NCBI RefSeq assembly: GCF_034675905.1 | Contig: NZ_JAUCCV010000009.1 | Span: 186,001 to 250,000 of the forward strand | Direction: 5' to 3' | Origin: Castellaniella sp034675905 | Lineage (GTDB): Bacteria; Pseudomonadota; Gammaproteobacteria; Burkholderiales; Burkholderiaceae_B | Length of the DNA: 64,000 nucleotides | Shown: positions 17,184 through 25,387 of the stretch, piece after piece | Position numbering within the stretch: position 1 is the first letter of the stretch | How the letters are laid out: each line of letters begins with the position of its first letter | The notes under the pieces: model-generated | Seen by the model: the letters and a program-made list of their open reading frames with translations, nothing else | Told to the model about the DNA's origin: nothing | Database searches by the model: none | Translations under genes and position numbers: made by a program

Positions 17184-19398
17184 CTATGGAGAGAGCTGCG
17201 ATTGCGAAAATTCGATGTCAGCACCCTTTTCGCCCGTCCGAAACTCAGCTCCACCGTGTATGCCGTTCGATCAGCGCAGCGTCGTCTCTGATGCGTGAGA
17301 AAGGCTCTATGGCCGCCTTGATTGTTTCTCGGTGTGCGGAGGAGAGCCATTCGTCGGAATCGTCCAGCAGTTCCAGCATCGCTCGAAACACATTGTCCAC
17401 TACAGCACTGTTGGGCACAATCCACCATTCCCGAACATGCTCGTGGATCATTTGAACAAGGGCCGCATGATCCTGTGGAACGCCGCGAAGCCCCAATTTC
17501 GAACCGGCGAACCTTACATAGCCTTTTCCACCTTGCGCGACCAAAGCAACGGCCCGAAAGAGTTCATCCAGATCGCGCTGGTGAATATACGGCTCTGGTT
17601 TCTCTGGAATATGGAAAAAGCGCTGCAGCACAATCACGCTCTCGACCAGCCCGGCAGACCACTGTCCATCGCGCATCAGCGCATGTTGGCGCAGATCTCT
17701 GGCTACGAATCGCTCATCAAGATGCGCGGCCAGACTCCTCGCGTGTGTGCGATGAAGAATTTCCTTCCACCGCTTTCCAGAAGAAGCGTCTATATATGCG
17801 CTGCTTTACTTCGGGCAGCAGCGTCTCTGTCAGCCACTGGAACGCGAATTCACATGCCCACCAGCCACGCGGCGAGAATGCCGGTTTCGAATACGAATCG
17901 TCGGGTTGCCACAGCAGCACAACCTCGCGCTCGAATGACAGGCCCTCAATCTTGACGGCGTAGAACACACCGTGATAGCCCGCATCGAAATGCTCAGTCG
18001 ACTGCTGGTGGTAGGGTTTCAGTATCTCGGAGTTTCCATCAAACATATGCCAGGATGTCGTGCCATTCGAAACGTCATGCTCGTCGGCGAATCTTCTGAT
18101 CTCGTTCCAGACTTCCAGGCTGATAAGCAGCCAGCCCAACTTTCCTCCCACCCCACGTCTGCCGAACGGGAAATCTTGTGCTGCCCAGGCAGTCTCCATC
18201 GACCGGAGAGACTTGCGCATGGCGGTAGCCAGCATATCGGCCACCCATGCGATTTCCCTGACACCATCTTCCTCAAGAGAGAACCGGCAATGCGGTAAGT
18301 CGACGATGTACAAGCCGGAATCATGCGGCATTGTCCCAACGATGAATCCGCGGCAGGCGTCTGTCAAAGGTGCATTAGAGCCCGACAGGAACCGCTTCAG
18401 AAGCCACTTGTGGTCGAGAGTAATCGTCAGGCCCTGGATGTCCGGCCTATTGAACGTGATTGCGGCCGAGCCTTGACTGAAGCCCCCCTCGGGCAGTATT
18501 GCACTAAGCGAAAACCAAGGTCCGTTGGAATCCCAAGAGTTGGCGGCCTGACTGACTCTTCGGTATACCCCATCAACAGCGAGAGCAGGCCTTCGCGCAT
18601 CGTATGTATCGAACTGAACGTGCGATGATAGAGCGGCCTCCGCCGTGCTCAGGCTATCATGCGAACGACTATCGGGCCCATCGTCGACATTGGCTTGCGT
18701 CGTTGCCCCGCATTTCGCGCGCCCAGTCGCGCGCGCGTTCGCGCGGATCGAAGAGTGCCTTGCTGACTAGCTCATAGAAGCCGACACGCTGCATCCAAAG
18801 ATTAGCGTGATGTTCGACACTAACCCACGGAAAAAATAGTGGTTTTTTTTTTTTTTTTTTTTTTTTTTAGAACGTCCGGATAGAATTTGGACTTTCAGCG
18901 TGAGCGTATGTGCAGTCCATAGTTCTGGCGTCTATCCCGACCCGTTTCAAGCGTCCCATTTCCTCTGTCCAGCGGCTGGCCAACGCTCGTCCGACATCCT
19001 GTTGCGCAAGAATCAGCGTGAATTTCCTGGTCAACTCCGCCCAGCTTCCGCTCAGAAATCCGTCGATCGCCTCTTTCAAATTCGTGGAAGTGAAGTCCTT
19101 CCGGGCCTTGCATTGAAGACACTCAGTTTCTCCGCGGGCTGCTGCTCATCGAATGCAAAAAGATCAATGCCGCCTTGCTCTGTTCCGCTGCGACCGAGAC
19201 GTTTGCAGCCAATCAGAGCCCGTTCCTTCGTCAAAAGCCACCAGCAAAACTGTTCGAATGTTGTTGCGTTCATTCGAGAGAAATCGAGCAATGGCTCACC
19301 AATTGCTGCAGCGGTCCTGAGACCGAAAACTGTCGCATCCGCGACAAGAGATTCCGCCCACTCCTGGGGGAGAGGATTGGGAAAAATGAGTTCGGCAT
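17184..19398 (-). pseudogene. Large unknown protein with N-terminal PD-(D/E)XK nuclease-like domain, broken by several frameshifts
   Basis: Protein-like sequence runs for about 700 codons on the minus strand but switches frame repeatedly. Segments: MPNSFF joined to PNPLPQEWAESLVADATVFG and MNATTFEQFCWWLLTKERAL (to about 19112); CKARKDFTSTNLKEAIDGFL with LASRWTEEMGRLKRVGIDAR, then ELWTAHTLTLKVQ; after an A26 tract, PLFFPWVSVEHHANLWMQRV and ALFDPRERARDWAREMRGN; DSRSHDSLSTAEAALSSHVQ through TETLLPEVKQ (about 18710-17805); AYIDASSGKRWKEI through AALIERH (to about 17260); and HGGAEFRTGEKGADIEFSQS to a TAG at 17184. The nuclease signature is GGIDLFAF plus VF-(x)CKA. The family of the C-terminal 500 residues is not recognised. 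A defence role is inferred from the fold and from the AIPR neighbour. The exact start is uncertain. Confidence 0.6.
18843..18868 (+). repeat. Homopolymer of 26 T
   Basis: Uninterrupted T26 on the plus strand (A26 on the coding strand of the pseudogene), between segments reading YPDVLK and PLFFPWVSVEHH. Such a run is exceptional in a GC-rich bacterial chromosome. Slippage expansion of a short AAA-codon run or an assembly artefact are both possible. Confidence 0.9.
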
Positions 19399-19516
19399 GC
19401 TGGTGTCTCGCGTTATCGGCGACAAAAGTTTAATCGACTGCCGAGGCACCGAACTAACTATTACTCGCCGCTGTCCTTTATACTGGCTTTATACAGGGCA
19501 TACTCAACTTGCAAGT

Positions 19517-19765
19517 ATGAGAAATTCGTGCAGTACTGGATCGCCACCTAGACGACACGCATCCGCTATCCTCCTGTTCGGATCCTCTGCCGACGGCGGC
19601 CTCAAGCCTCATAGCAATATCGATCTACCCGTAACTGCCGACGCCTCTCTCGCCGGGTCTTCACCGCGTGGCCTGATGACGGATCTGCTCGACATGTCGG
19701 TTTAGCTGGGCGCCAGCAAGACGCTGCTCGCTCGAAGTCACGATGAGGAGTACGACCCAAGGTGA
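19517..19765 (+). pseudogene. Fossil of an aminoglycoside (3'')-adenylyltransferase (AadA-like)
   Basis: Three frames together resemble the N-terminal part of ANT(3'') enzymes: EIRAVLDRHLDDT, then AILLFGSSADGGLKPHSNID with LPVTADASLAG and RGLMTDLLDMSV, a TAG at 19703-19705, then LGASKTL and, shifted, LEVT. ANT enzymes adenylate streptomycin/spectinomycin using the GS...DxD site. Here the motif reads GSSADGGLKPHSNIDL, so the first Asp of DxD is Asn. With frameshifts, a stop and no C-terminal domain it cannot encode an active enzyme. No attC site or integron parts were seen. Confidence 0.6.
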
Positions 19766-19976
19766 TTATGATGCTGTTCGCCACGCTGTGGAGCGTCGCC
19801 TTATGGCCGGTGGCTGACCTTCGCGGAGGCCTGCCAACTCTCCCCAACAGCCAGCATCGGCGCGGCCCTCACGCCCCACCCACCCAGCCCACCAGACCAA
19901 CGACTACACAGCCGAGTCAGAGTGTCGCACACCATAAGCACCCAAAAACCCACTGATTGATACCCATATTCCCCAG

Positions 19977-20072
19977 ACCAACGAGCGCCGCATGAAGCGC
20001 CCACTGGCCAGTTATAGTCCCATCGAGTATCGTCATGCGCTCGACTGGCTGGCTACGTCAGCCGCCCAATAA
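19977..20072 (+). pseudogene. Possible C-terminal scrap of an IS3-type transposase
   Basis: The frame QTNERRMKRPLASYSPIEYR followed by HALDWLATSAAQ and a stop at 20070-20072 resembles the 'RRxxxxLGYxSPxEY' tail of IS3-family OrfB proteins. Nothing upstream extends it and no inverted repeat is visible. Recognition rests on one short motif. It marks the right edge of the decayed island. Confidence 0.3.
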
Positions 20073-20103
20073 CAAATCCACACCCAAAAATGAGCACCCC
20101 GCT

Positions 20104-20454
20104 ATGACGGTTACCATCTACGGCATCAAGAACTGCGACACGATGAAAAAGGCCTTCGCATGGCTGGGTGCCCAGGGCATTGATTACACCTTCCACGATT
20201 ATCGCGTCGCGGGTATCACCCGCGCCGAGGTCGCGGCGTGGGTGGCCGAAGCGGGGCTCGACAAGGTGCTGAACAAAGCGAGCAGGACGTTTCGCGCGCT
20301 GCCTGAAGCGGCACGCGACGGTCTGGATGAAGCCAAAGCGATCGATCTGATGGTCGCGGAACCGACGATGATCAAGCGTCCGGTGCTGACGACGCCGCAC
20401 GGTATTGAAGTCGGTTTCAAGCCCGAGCGCTATGCAACGATTTTCGCGATGTAA
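20104..20454 (+). CDS. ArsC/Spx-family thioredoxin-fold protein (YffB-like)
   Basis: 116 aa. The ATG at 20104 starts MTVTIYGIKNCDTMKKAFAW, whose single-cysteine NCDT motif is that of the YffB/Spx-like branch of the arsenate reductase family. The later RPVLTTPHG segment (about 95-103) is the conserved cis-Pro region. These small proteins are glutathione-dependent redox proteins or regulators; true arsenate reduction is not supported because no ars genes are nearby. A longer frame from 20035 exists but begins in the transposase scrap. It is followed 33 bp later by the DMT gene. Confidence 0.88.
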   Translation: MTVTIYGIKNCDTMKKAFAWLGAQGIDYTFHDYRVAGITRAEVAAWVAEAGLDKVLNKASRTFRALPEAARDGLDEAKAIDLMVAEPTMIKRPVLTTPHGIEVGFKPERYATIFAM

Positions 20455-20487
20455 GCTTACTGCCTTGCTCAGGTGCTGGACGTTCAT

Positions 20488-21546
20488 ATGCCTCTTTCCG
20501 ATTGGAAGCGGAATCTGCATCAAGCCGGCGTTCTGTCCGCCTTGGCGGCGGCGCTGTTGTTTGGCGCTGGCACGCCATTGGCCAAGGTCTTGCTGGAACG
20601 CGTGGATCCGTGGATGCTGGCGGGTCTGTTGTATCTGGGGGCGGGCGTCGGTCTGACGCTATATCGCCGCCTGACGCATGCACCGTCGGTGCGGCTATCG
20701 CGCCGGGAGGCGCCGTACTTGTTCGGGGCGATCGGCGCCGGCGGCGTGCTGGGACCGGTTTTGCTTATGCTGGGTTTGACCGGAATGCCCGCGTCAGGCG
20801 CTTCCTTGCTGCTCAATGCCGAAGGCGTGTTGACGGCGTTGTTGGCCTGGTTCGTCTTCAAAGAAAATGTGGATCGCAGGATTGCGTGGGGCATGGCGGC
20901 TATCGTTGCCGGGGCCTTGGTGCTGAGCTGGCCCGGTGAGGCGCGTTTTTCCGGGGTCTGGCCGGCTTTGGCGGTGCTGGGGGCTTGCCTGGCGTGGGGG
21001 ATCGATAACAACCTGACGCGCAAGGTTGCGCTGACCGATGCCACCTGGATCGCCGCGGTTAAAGGCCTTGTGGCTGGCAGCGTGAATGTCATGCTGGCGC
21101 TGGTTTTGGGCGCCTCCTGGCCTGCATGGCCCAGTGTGGCAGGCGCCATGGTGGTGGGGTTTTTGGCGTATGGCGTCAGTCTGGCGCTGTTTGTGGTCGG
21201 CTTGCGTCATCTGGGAACGGCGCGGACCGGCGCCTATTTTTCGGTCGCGCCGTTCTTTGGCGCGATGCTGGCGGTCGCCTTGGGTGAGTCGCTTACCGCG
21301 CCCTTGTTGCTAGCGGGGGCCTTGATGGCCGTGGGGGTCTACTTGCATCTGACCGAGCGGCATAGCCATGTCCATACGCATGACGCGCTGGAACATCAGC
21401 ATCGGCATGCTCATGACGCGCATCATCAACATGCGCACGACGAGCCGGTTGCGCCGGGAACCGTGCATAGCCATTGGCATCGGCATGAACCGATGACGCA
21501 TGATCATGCGCATTTTCCGGACGCTCACCACCAACACCGGCACTGA
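20488..21546 (+). CDS. EamA/DMT transporter with long histidine-rich C-terminal tail
   Basis: 352 aa from the ATG at 20488; an in-frame GTG at 20473 adds five residues. Ten hydrophobic helices with two EamA repeats (SALAAALLFGAGTPLAKVLL; YGVSLALFVVGLRHLGTART). The last 63 residues form a hydrophilic tail with 23 histidines (e.g. HQHRHAHDAHHQHAHDE). Such tails are known as metal-sensing or metal-buffering segments in cation transporters, so a transition-metal link (zinc, nickel or cobalt) is inferred, not shown. It is probably cotranscribed with the ArsC-like gene. Confidence 0.85.
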   Translation: MPLSDWKRNLHQAGVLSALAAALLFGAGTPLAKVLLERVDPWMLAGLLYLGAGVGLTLYRRLTHAPSVRLSRREAPYLFGAIGAGGVLGPVLLMLGLTGMPASGASLLLNAEGVLTALLAWFVFKENVDRRIAWGMAAIVAGALVLSWPGEARFSGVWPALAVLGACLAWGIDNNLTRKVALTDATWIAAVKGLVAGSVNVMLALVLGASWPAWPSVAGAMVVGFLAYGVSLALFVVGLRHLGTARTGAYFSVAPFFGAMLAVALGESLTAPLLLAGALMAVGVYLHLTERHSHVHTHDALEHQHRHAHDAHHQHAHDEPVAPGTVHSHWHRHEPMTHDHAHFPDAHHQHRH

Positions 21547-21775
21547 CTTGTGATGCGCCAGCTGGCAAACCGGGGTAAATGCCCGGTCGCGCAGCACCCG
21601 TCTGTCGATGTACAGTGTTCTTGAGTCGTCTCGTTGTGATTGGCGCGGACGGCGCCCGTAGTGGTTTACGCGATCTTGCGCAGCATGGCAGGATCAGCGA
21701 TGATGCGGCAGCCGTCCACAAGACGACTATTGCCCGTCAACGGGTTATTGGCAAATCCAAAAGATTTCTGCGACC

Positions 21776-23008
21776 ATGACACAGACACCGCTGAAGTTCT
21801 ATGTCCCCGAACCCTCGGGGCGTCCCGGTCAGGCGACCGATTTTTCCTATCTGCAGCTGCAGCCGGCAGGCGCCGCCCGCAAACCTCCCATCGATACCAT
21901 CCCCTACGATACGCGCGATCTGGCATTGGGCCTGATCCGGGTGCTGGACGATGACGGCCATGCCGTCGGCCCCTGGGCTGAAAACCTGCCCGACGATGAT
22001 GTCTTGCGCCGGGGCATGCAGGCCATGATCAAGACGCGCATCTTCGATGCCCGCATGGTCATCGCCCAACGCCAGAAAAAAACCTCTTTCTACATGCAAT
22101 GCCTGGGCGAGGAAGCCATCGCCATCGGCCAGTCGCTGGCGCTGCAGCAGGGCGATATGCATTTTCCGTCCTACCGCCAGCAGGGGCTGCTGATTGCGCA
22201 GGACTACCCCCTGTTCGACATGATGTGCCAGATCTTTTCAAACGACAAAGATCCGCTGAAAGGCCGCCAGTTGCCGGTGCTGTATTCCGTGCCGGAAAAG
22301 GGCTTTTTCACCTTGTCGGGCAACTTGGGCACGCAGATGCCGCAGGCCGTGGGCTGGGCCATGGCATCCGCCATCAAAGGCGATACCCGCATCGCCTGCG
22401 GCTGGATCGGCGACGGCGCCACCGCCGAATCCGACTATCAGACGGCGCTGCTGTTTGCCAATGTCTACCGCGCCCCGGTAATTCTGAACGTGATCAACAA
22501 TCAATGGGCCATTTCCACCTTTCAGTCGGTGGCGGGCGGCGAGGGCATTACCCTGGCGGCGCGCGGGATCGGTTCCAATGTGGCGTCCCTGCGGGTGGAC
22601 GGCAATGATTTCCTGGCGGTGTATGCCGTGTCGCGTTGGGCGGCTGAACGGGCCCGCAGCAACTGCGGCGCCACGCTGATCGAATGGGTCAGCTACCGGG
22701 CCGGGCCGCATTCGACGTCCGATGATCCCTCCAAGTACCGGCCGGCAGACGATTGGTCGCGGTTTCCTCTGGGGGACCCGATTCCCCGCCTGAAGCAATA
22801 CTTGATCGGGCGCGGCATTTGGTCCGAAAAAGAACACCAGGAAACGCAGAAATCCTGCGAGGCCGAGATCGTCGCGGCCCAGAAAAAAGCGGAAGCCCAT
22901 GGCACGCTGGCCACGGGACGCACGTCCAGCGTGGCCACCATGTTCGAGGACGTTTATAAAGACATGCCGGAACACTTGCGCCGGCAGCGCCAGGAACTGG
23001 GGGTGTGA
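21776..23008 (+). CDS. bkdA1: Branched-chain 2-oxoacid dehydrogenase E1 component, alpha subunit
   Basis: 410 aa thiamine-diphosphate-dependent decarboxylase subunit acting on the 2-oxo acids of valine, leucine and isoleucine. The ThDP/Mg motif is present: GDGATAESDYQTALLFANVY ending with NVINNQWAIST (about 220-250). The phosphorylation-loop-like stretch YRAGPHSTSDDPSKYR is typical of the BCKDH alpha subunit. The N-terminal 60 residues match the longer bacterial BkdA1 type. First gene of a complete four-gene operon (E1a, E1b, E2, E3). The 229-bp upstream gap contains no gene; no BkdR-like regulator lies beside it. Confidence 0.93.
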   Translation: MTQTPLKFYVPEPSGRPGQATDFSYLQLQPAGAARKPPIDTIPYDTRDLALGLIRVLDDDGHAVGPWAENLPDDDVLRRGMQAMIKTRIFDARMVIAQRQKKTSFYMQCLGEEAIAIGQSLALQQGDMHFPSYRQQGLLIAQDYPLFDMMCQIFSNDKDPLKGRQLPVLYSVPEKGFFTLSGNLGTQMPQAVGWAMASAIKGDTRIACGWIGDGATAESDYQTALLFANVYRAPVILNVINNQWAISTFQSVAGGEGITLAARGIGSNVASLRVDGNDFLAVYAVSRWAAERARSNCGATLIEWVSYRAGPHSTSDDPSKYRPADDWSRFPLGDPIPRLKQYLIGRGIWSEKEHQETQKSCEAEIVAAQKKAEAHGTLATGRTSSVATMFEDVYKDMPEHLRRQRQELGV

Positions 23009-23010
23009 TC

Positions 23011-24048
23011 ATGACGCAGAACACAATGAAAACACGCCCCATGACCATGATCCAGGCCTTGCGATCCGCCATGGACATCATGCTGGAGCGCGATGACAAC
23101 GTGGTTGTCTTTGGCGAGGACGTCGGCTATTTCGGCGGCGTGTTCCGCTGCACCGAAGGCCTGCAGGCCAAATACGGCCAGTCGCGGGTGTTCGATGCGC
23201 CGATTTCCGAAAGCGGCATCGTGGCTGCCGCCGTCGGCATGGGGGCCTACGGTCTGCGCCCGGTGGTGGAAATCCAGTTTGCCGACTATTTCTACCCGGC
23301 GGCCGATCAGATTTTTTCAGAGGCCGCCCGGATGCGCTACCGCTCGGCGGGCGGTTATACGGCGCCGCTGACGATTCGCATGCCTTGCGGCGGCGGTATT
23401 TTCGGCGGCCAGACGCACAGCCAAAGCCCCGAGGCCCTGTTCACGCATGTCTCGGGTCTGCGAACGGTGATGCCGTCCAACCCCTACGACGCCAAGGGCC
23501 TGCTGATCAGTTCTATCGAGAACGATGATCCTGTCATCTTCCTGGAACCCAAACGCCTGTACAACGGGCCGTTCGACGGCCATCACGATCAGCCGGTCGT
23601 GCCCTGGTCCAAGCATCCGCTGGGCAATGTCCCCGAAGGCTATTACAACGTGCCGCTGGACAAGGCTGCGCTCTACCGCGAGGGCCGCGAACTGACCGTG
23701 TTGACCTACGGCACCATGGTCTATGTGGCGGAAGTCGCCGCCCGCGATGCCGGCATTGAGGCCGACATCATCGATTTGCGCAGCCTGTGGCCGCTGGACC
23801 TGGATGCCATCCTGACATCCGTGCGCAAGACCAGCCGTTGCGTGGTGCTGCACGAGGCCACCCGCACCAGCGGTTTCGGCGCCGAACTCTGCGCCCTGGT
23901 CCAGGAACATTGTTTCTATCATCTCGAAGCTCCGATCGAGCGCATCACGGGGTGGGATACGCCGTATCCGCATTCCCATGAATGGGCGTATTTCCCCGGC
24001 CCCAAACGGGTGGCCGAGGCGTTCAAACGTGCGTTCCGGGAGGCATAA
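23011..24048 (+). CDS. bkdA2: Branched-chain 2-oxoacid dehydrogenase E1 component, beta subunit
   Basis: 345 aa from the ATG at 23011; a GTG at 23005 overlapping the previous stop is possible. Transketolase-like Pyr domain (GEDVGYFGGVFRCTEGLQAK, then FDAPISESGIVAAAVGMGAY) and C-terminal domain (LRSLWPLDLDAILTSVRKTS; HEATRTSGFGAEL). It pairs with the alpha subunit in an alpha2-beta2 E1. It is 2 bp from the alpha gene and its TAA overlaps the E2 start (TAATG), so stoichiometric translation is likely. Confidence 0.93.
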   Translation: MTQNTMKTRPMTMIQALRSAMDIMLERDDNVVVFGEDVGYFGGVFRCTEGLQAKYGQSRVFDAPISESGIVAAAVGMGAYGLRPVVEIQFADYFYPAADQIFSEAARMRYRSAGGYTAPLTIRMPCGGGIFGGQTHSQSPEALFTHVSGLRTVMPSNPYDAKGLLISSIENDDPVIFLEPKRLYNGPFDGHHDQPVVPWSKHPLGNVPEGYYNVPLDKAALYREGRELTVLTYGTMVYVAEVAARDAGIEADIIDLRSLWPLDLDAILTSVRKTSRCVVLHEATRTSGFGAELCALVQEHCFYHLEAPIERITGWDTPYPHSHEWAYFPGPKRVAEAFKRAFREA

Positions 24049-25382
24049 TGGGCATTCATATCATCAAGATGCCGGATATCGGCGAAGGCATCGCGGAAGT
24101 CGAACTCGTCGAATGGCACGTCCAGCCGGGTGATGCGGTGGTCGAGGACCAGATCCTCGCCGACGTCATGACCGACAAGGCCACCGTGCAGGTGCCGTCC
24201 CCCGTGCATGGGCAGGTCGTCTCATTGGGCGGGCAGGTCGGTCAGGTGATGGCGGTCGGGTCCGAGCTGATCCGTCTGGAAGTCTCCGGCGAAGGCAACG
24301 AACACCTGTTCAAGACCCGCGCCGCGCCGGCTGAATCGTCTCGGACGCAGGCCGCTGCACAAGCGGCGCCTGTGGCGGCGGCGGTCGAGATCGCTCCCGC
24401 TGTCTCCGCCCCCGCCCCGGCAGCGGCAACGGTCGCCGCGCCTGCGGCCCCCGCAGTTTCGGCGCCGCATGCGACGACCCACGCGCCTGCGCGGCCTGAA
24501 GGGCAACGGCCTCTGGCTTCACCTGCCGTGCGTCGTCGCGCCTGGGACCTGGGCGTGACCCTGCAGTATGTGCCGGGCAGCGGGCCGGCAGGCCGCATCA
24601 CGCAGGGCGACCTGGACGCCTGGCTGGCGCGCGATCGCAACGATACTTCGCACCGCACCACCGGCGCCCTGTATCAGTCGCACAACGACGAAACCGCAGT
24701 GCCGGTGATCGGCCTGCGGCGCAAGATCGCGCAGAAAATGCAGGAAGCCAAGCGGCGTATCCCGCATTTCACCTATGTCGAGGAAATCGACGTCACCGAA
24801 CTGGAATCCCTGCGCAGCCGGCTCAATGCCCGCTACAGCACGGAACGCGGCAAACTGACCTTGCTGCCCTTCCTGGCCCGCGCCATGGTGTTGGCCCTGC
24901 GGGAATTTCCGCAGATCAACGCCCGCTTTGATGACGAGGCCGGGGTGGTGACGCAGTTCGGCGCCGTGCACCTGGGGGTGGCGGCCCAGACGCCGTCGGG
25001 CCTGATGGTGCCGGTGGTGCATCATGCGGAAACCCTGGATCTATGGTCTTGCGCCGCCGAGATCATCCGCCTGGCCGAAGCCGCCCGTCAGGGCAAGGCC
25101 GCGCGCGATGAACTGACCGGCTCCACCATCACCATCACCAGTCTGGGGCCGCTGGGCGGCATCGTGTCCACTCCCGTGATCAATCACCCCGAGGTCGCCA
25201 TCGTGGGCGTCAACCGGGTGGTCGAACGTCCGGTCTTCGAAGAAGGCCGGGTGGTGGCCCGCAAGCTCATGAATCTGTCCTCGTCCTTTGATCATCGCGT
25301 GGTCGACGGCATGCACGCCGCCGAGTTCATCCAGTGCATCCGGCGCTATCTGGAATGCCCGGCGCTTCTGTTTGTGGAGTAA
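24048..25382 (+). CDS. bkdB: Branched-chain 2-oxoacid dehydrogenase E2 (lipoamide acyltransferase)
   Basis: 444 aa core of the complex. One N-terminal lipoyl domain (1-80) has the lipoylation site DVMTDKATVQVPS at Lys44. An Ala/Pro-rich linker (about 95-150) follows, then a peripheral E1/E3-binding domain (LASPAVRRRAWDLGVTLQYV) and the catalytic acyltransferase domain (about 220-444) with the active-site motif SFDHRVVDGMHAAEF. The start at 24048 overlaps the E1 beta stop. It transfers the branched acyl group to CoA. Confidence 0.94.
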   Translation: MGIHIIKMPDIGEGIAEVELVEWHVQPGDAVVEDQILADVMTDKATVQVPSPVHGQVVSLGGQVGQVMAVGSELIRLEVSGEGNEHLFKTRAAPAESSRTQAAAQAAPVAAAVEIAPAVSAPAPAAATVAAPAAPAVSAPHATTHAPARPEGQRPLASPAVRRRAWDLGVTLQYVPGSGPAGRITQGDLDAWLARDRNDTSHRTTGALYQSHNDETAVPVIGLRRKIAQKMQEAKRRIPHFTYVEEIDVTELESLRSRLNARYSTERGKLTLLPFLARAMVLALREFPQINARFDDEAGVVTQFGAVHLGVAAQTPSGLMVPVVHHAETLDLWSCAAEIIRLAEAARQGKAARDELTGSTITITSLGPLGGIVSTPVINHPEVAIVGVNRVVERPVFEEGRVVARKLMNLSSSFDHRVVDGMHAAEFIQCIRRYLECPALLFVE

Positions 25383-25387
25383 GCAGC

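Noticed and set aside
19076..19291. Separate 71-aa and 70-aa genes at 19076-19291 and 18867-19079
   Set aside because: They are consecutive pieces of one frameshifted gene; the catalytic CKA motif is only made whole by joining the frames.
21547..21775. Small frames between the His-tailed transporter and the bkd operon
   Set aside because: No Shine-Dalgarno, no motif; treated as the bkd upstream region.
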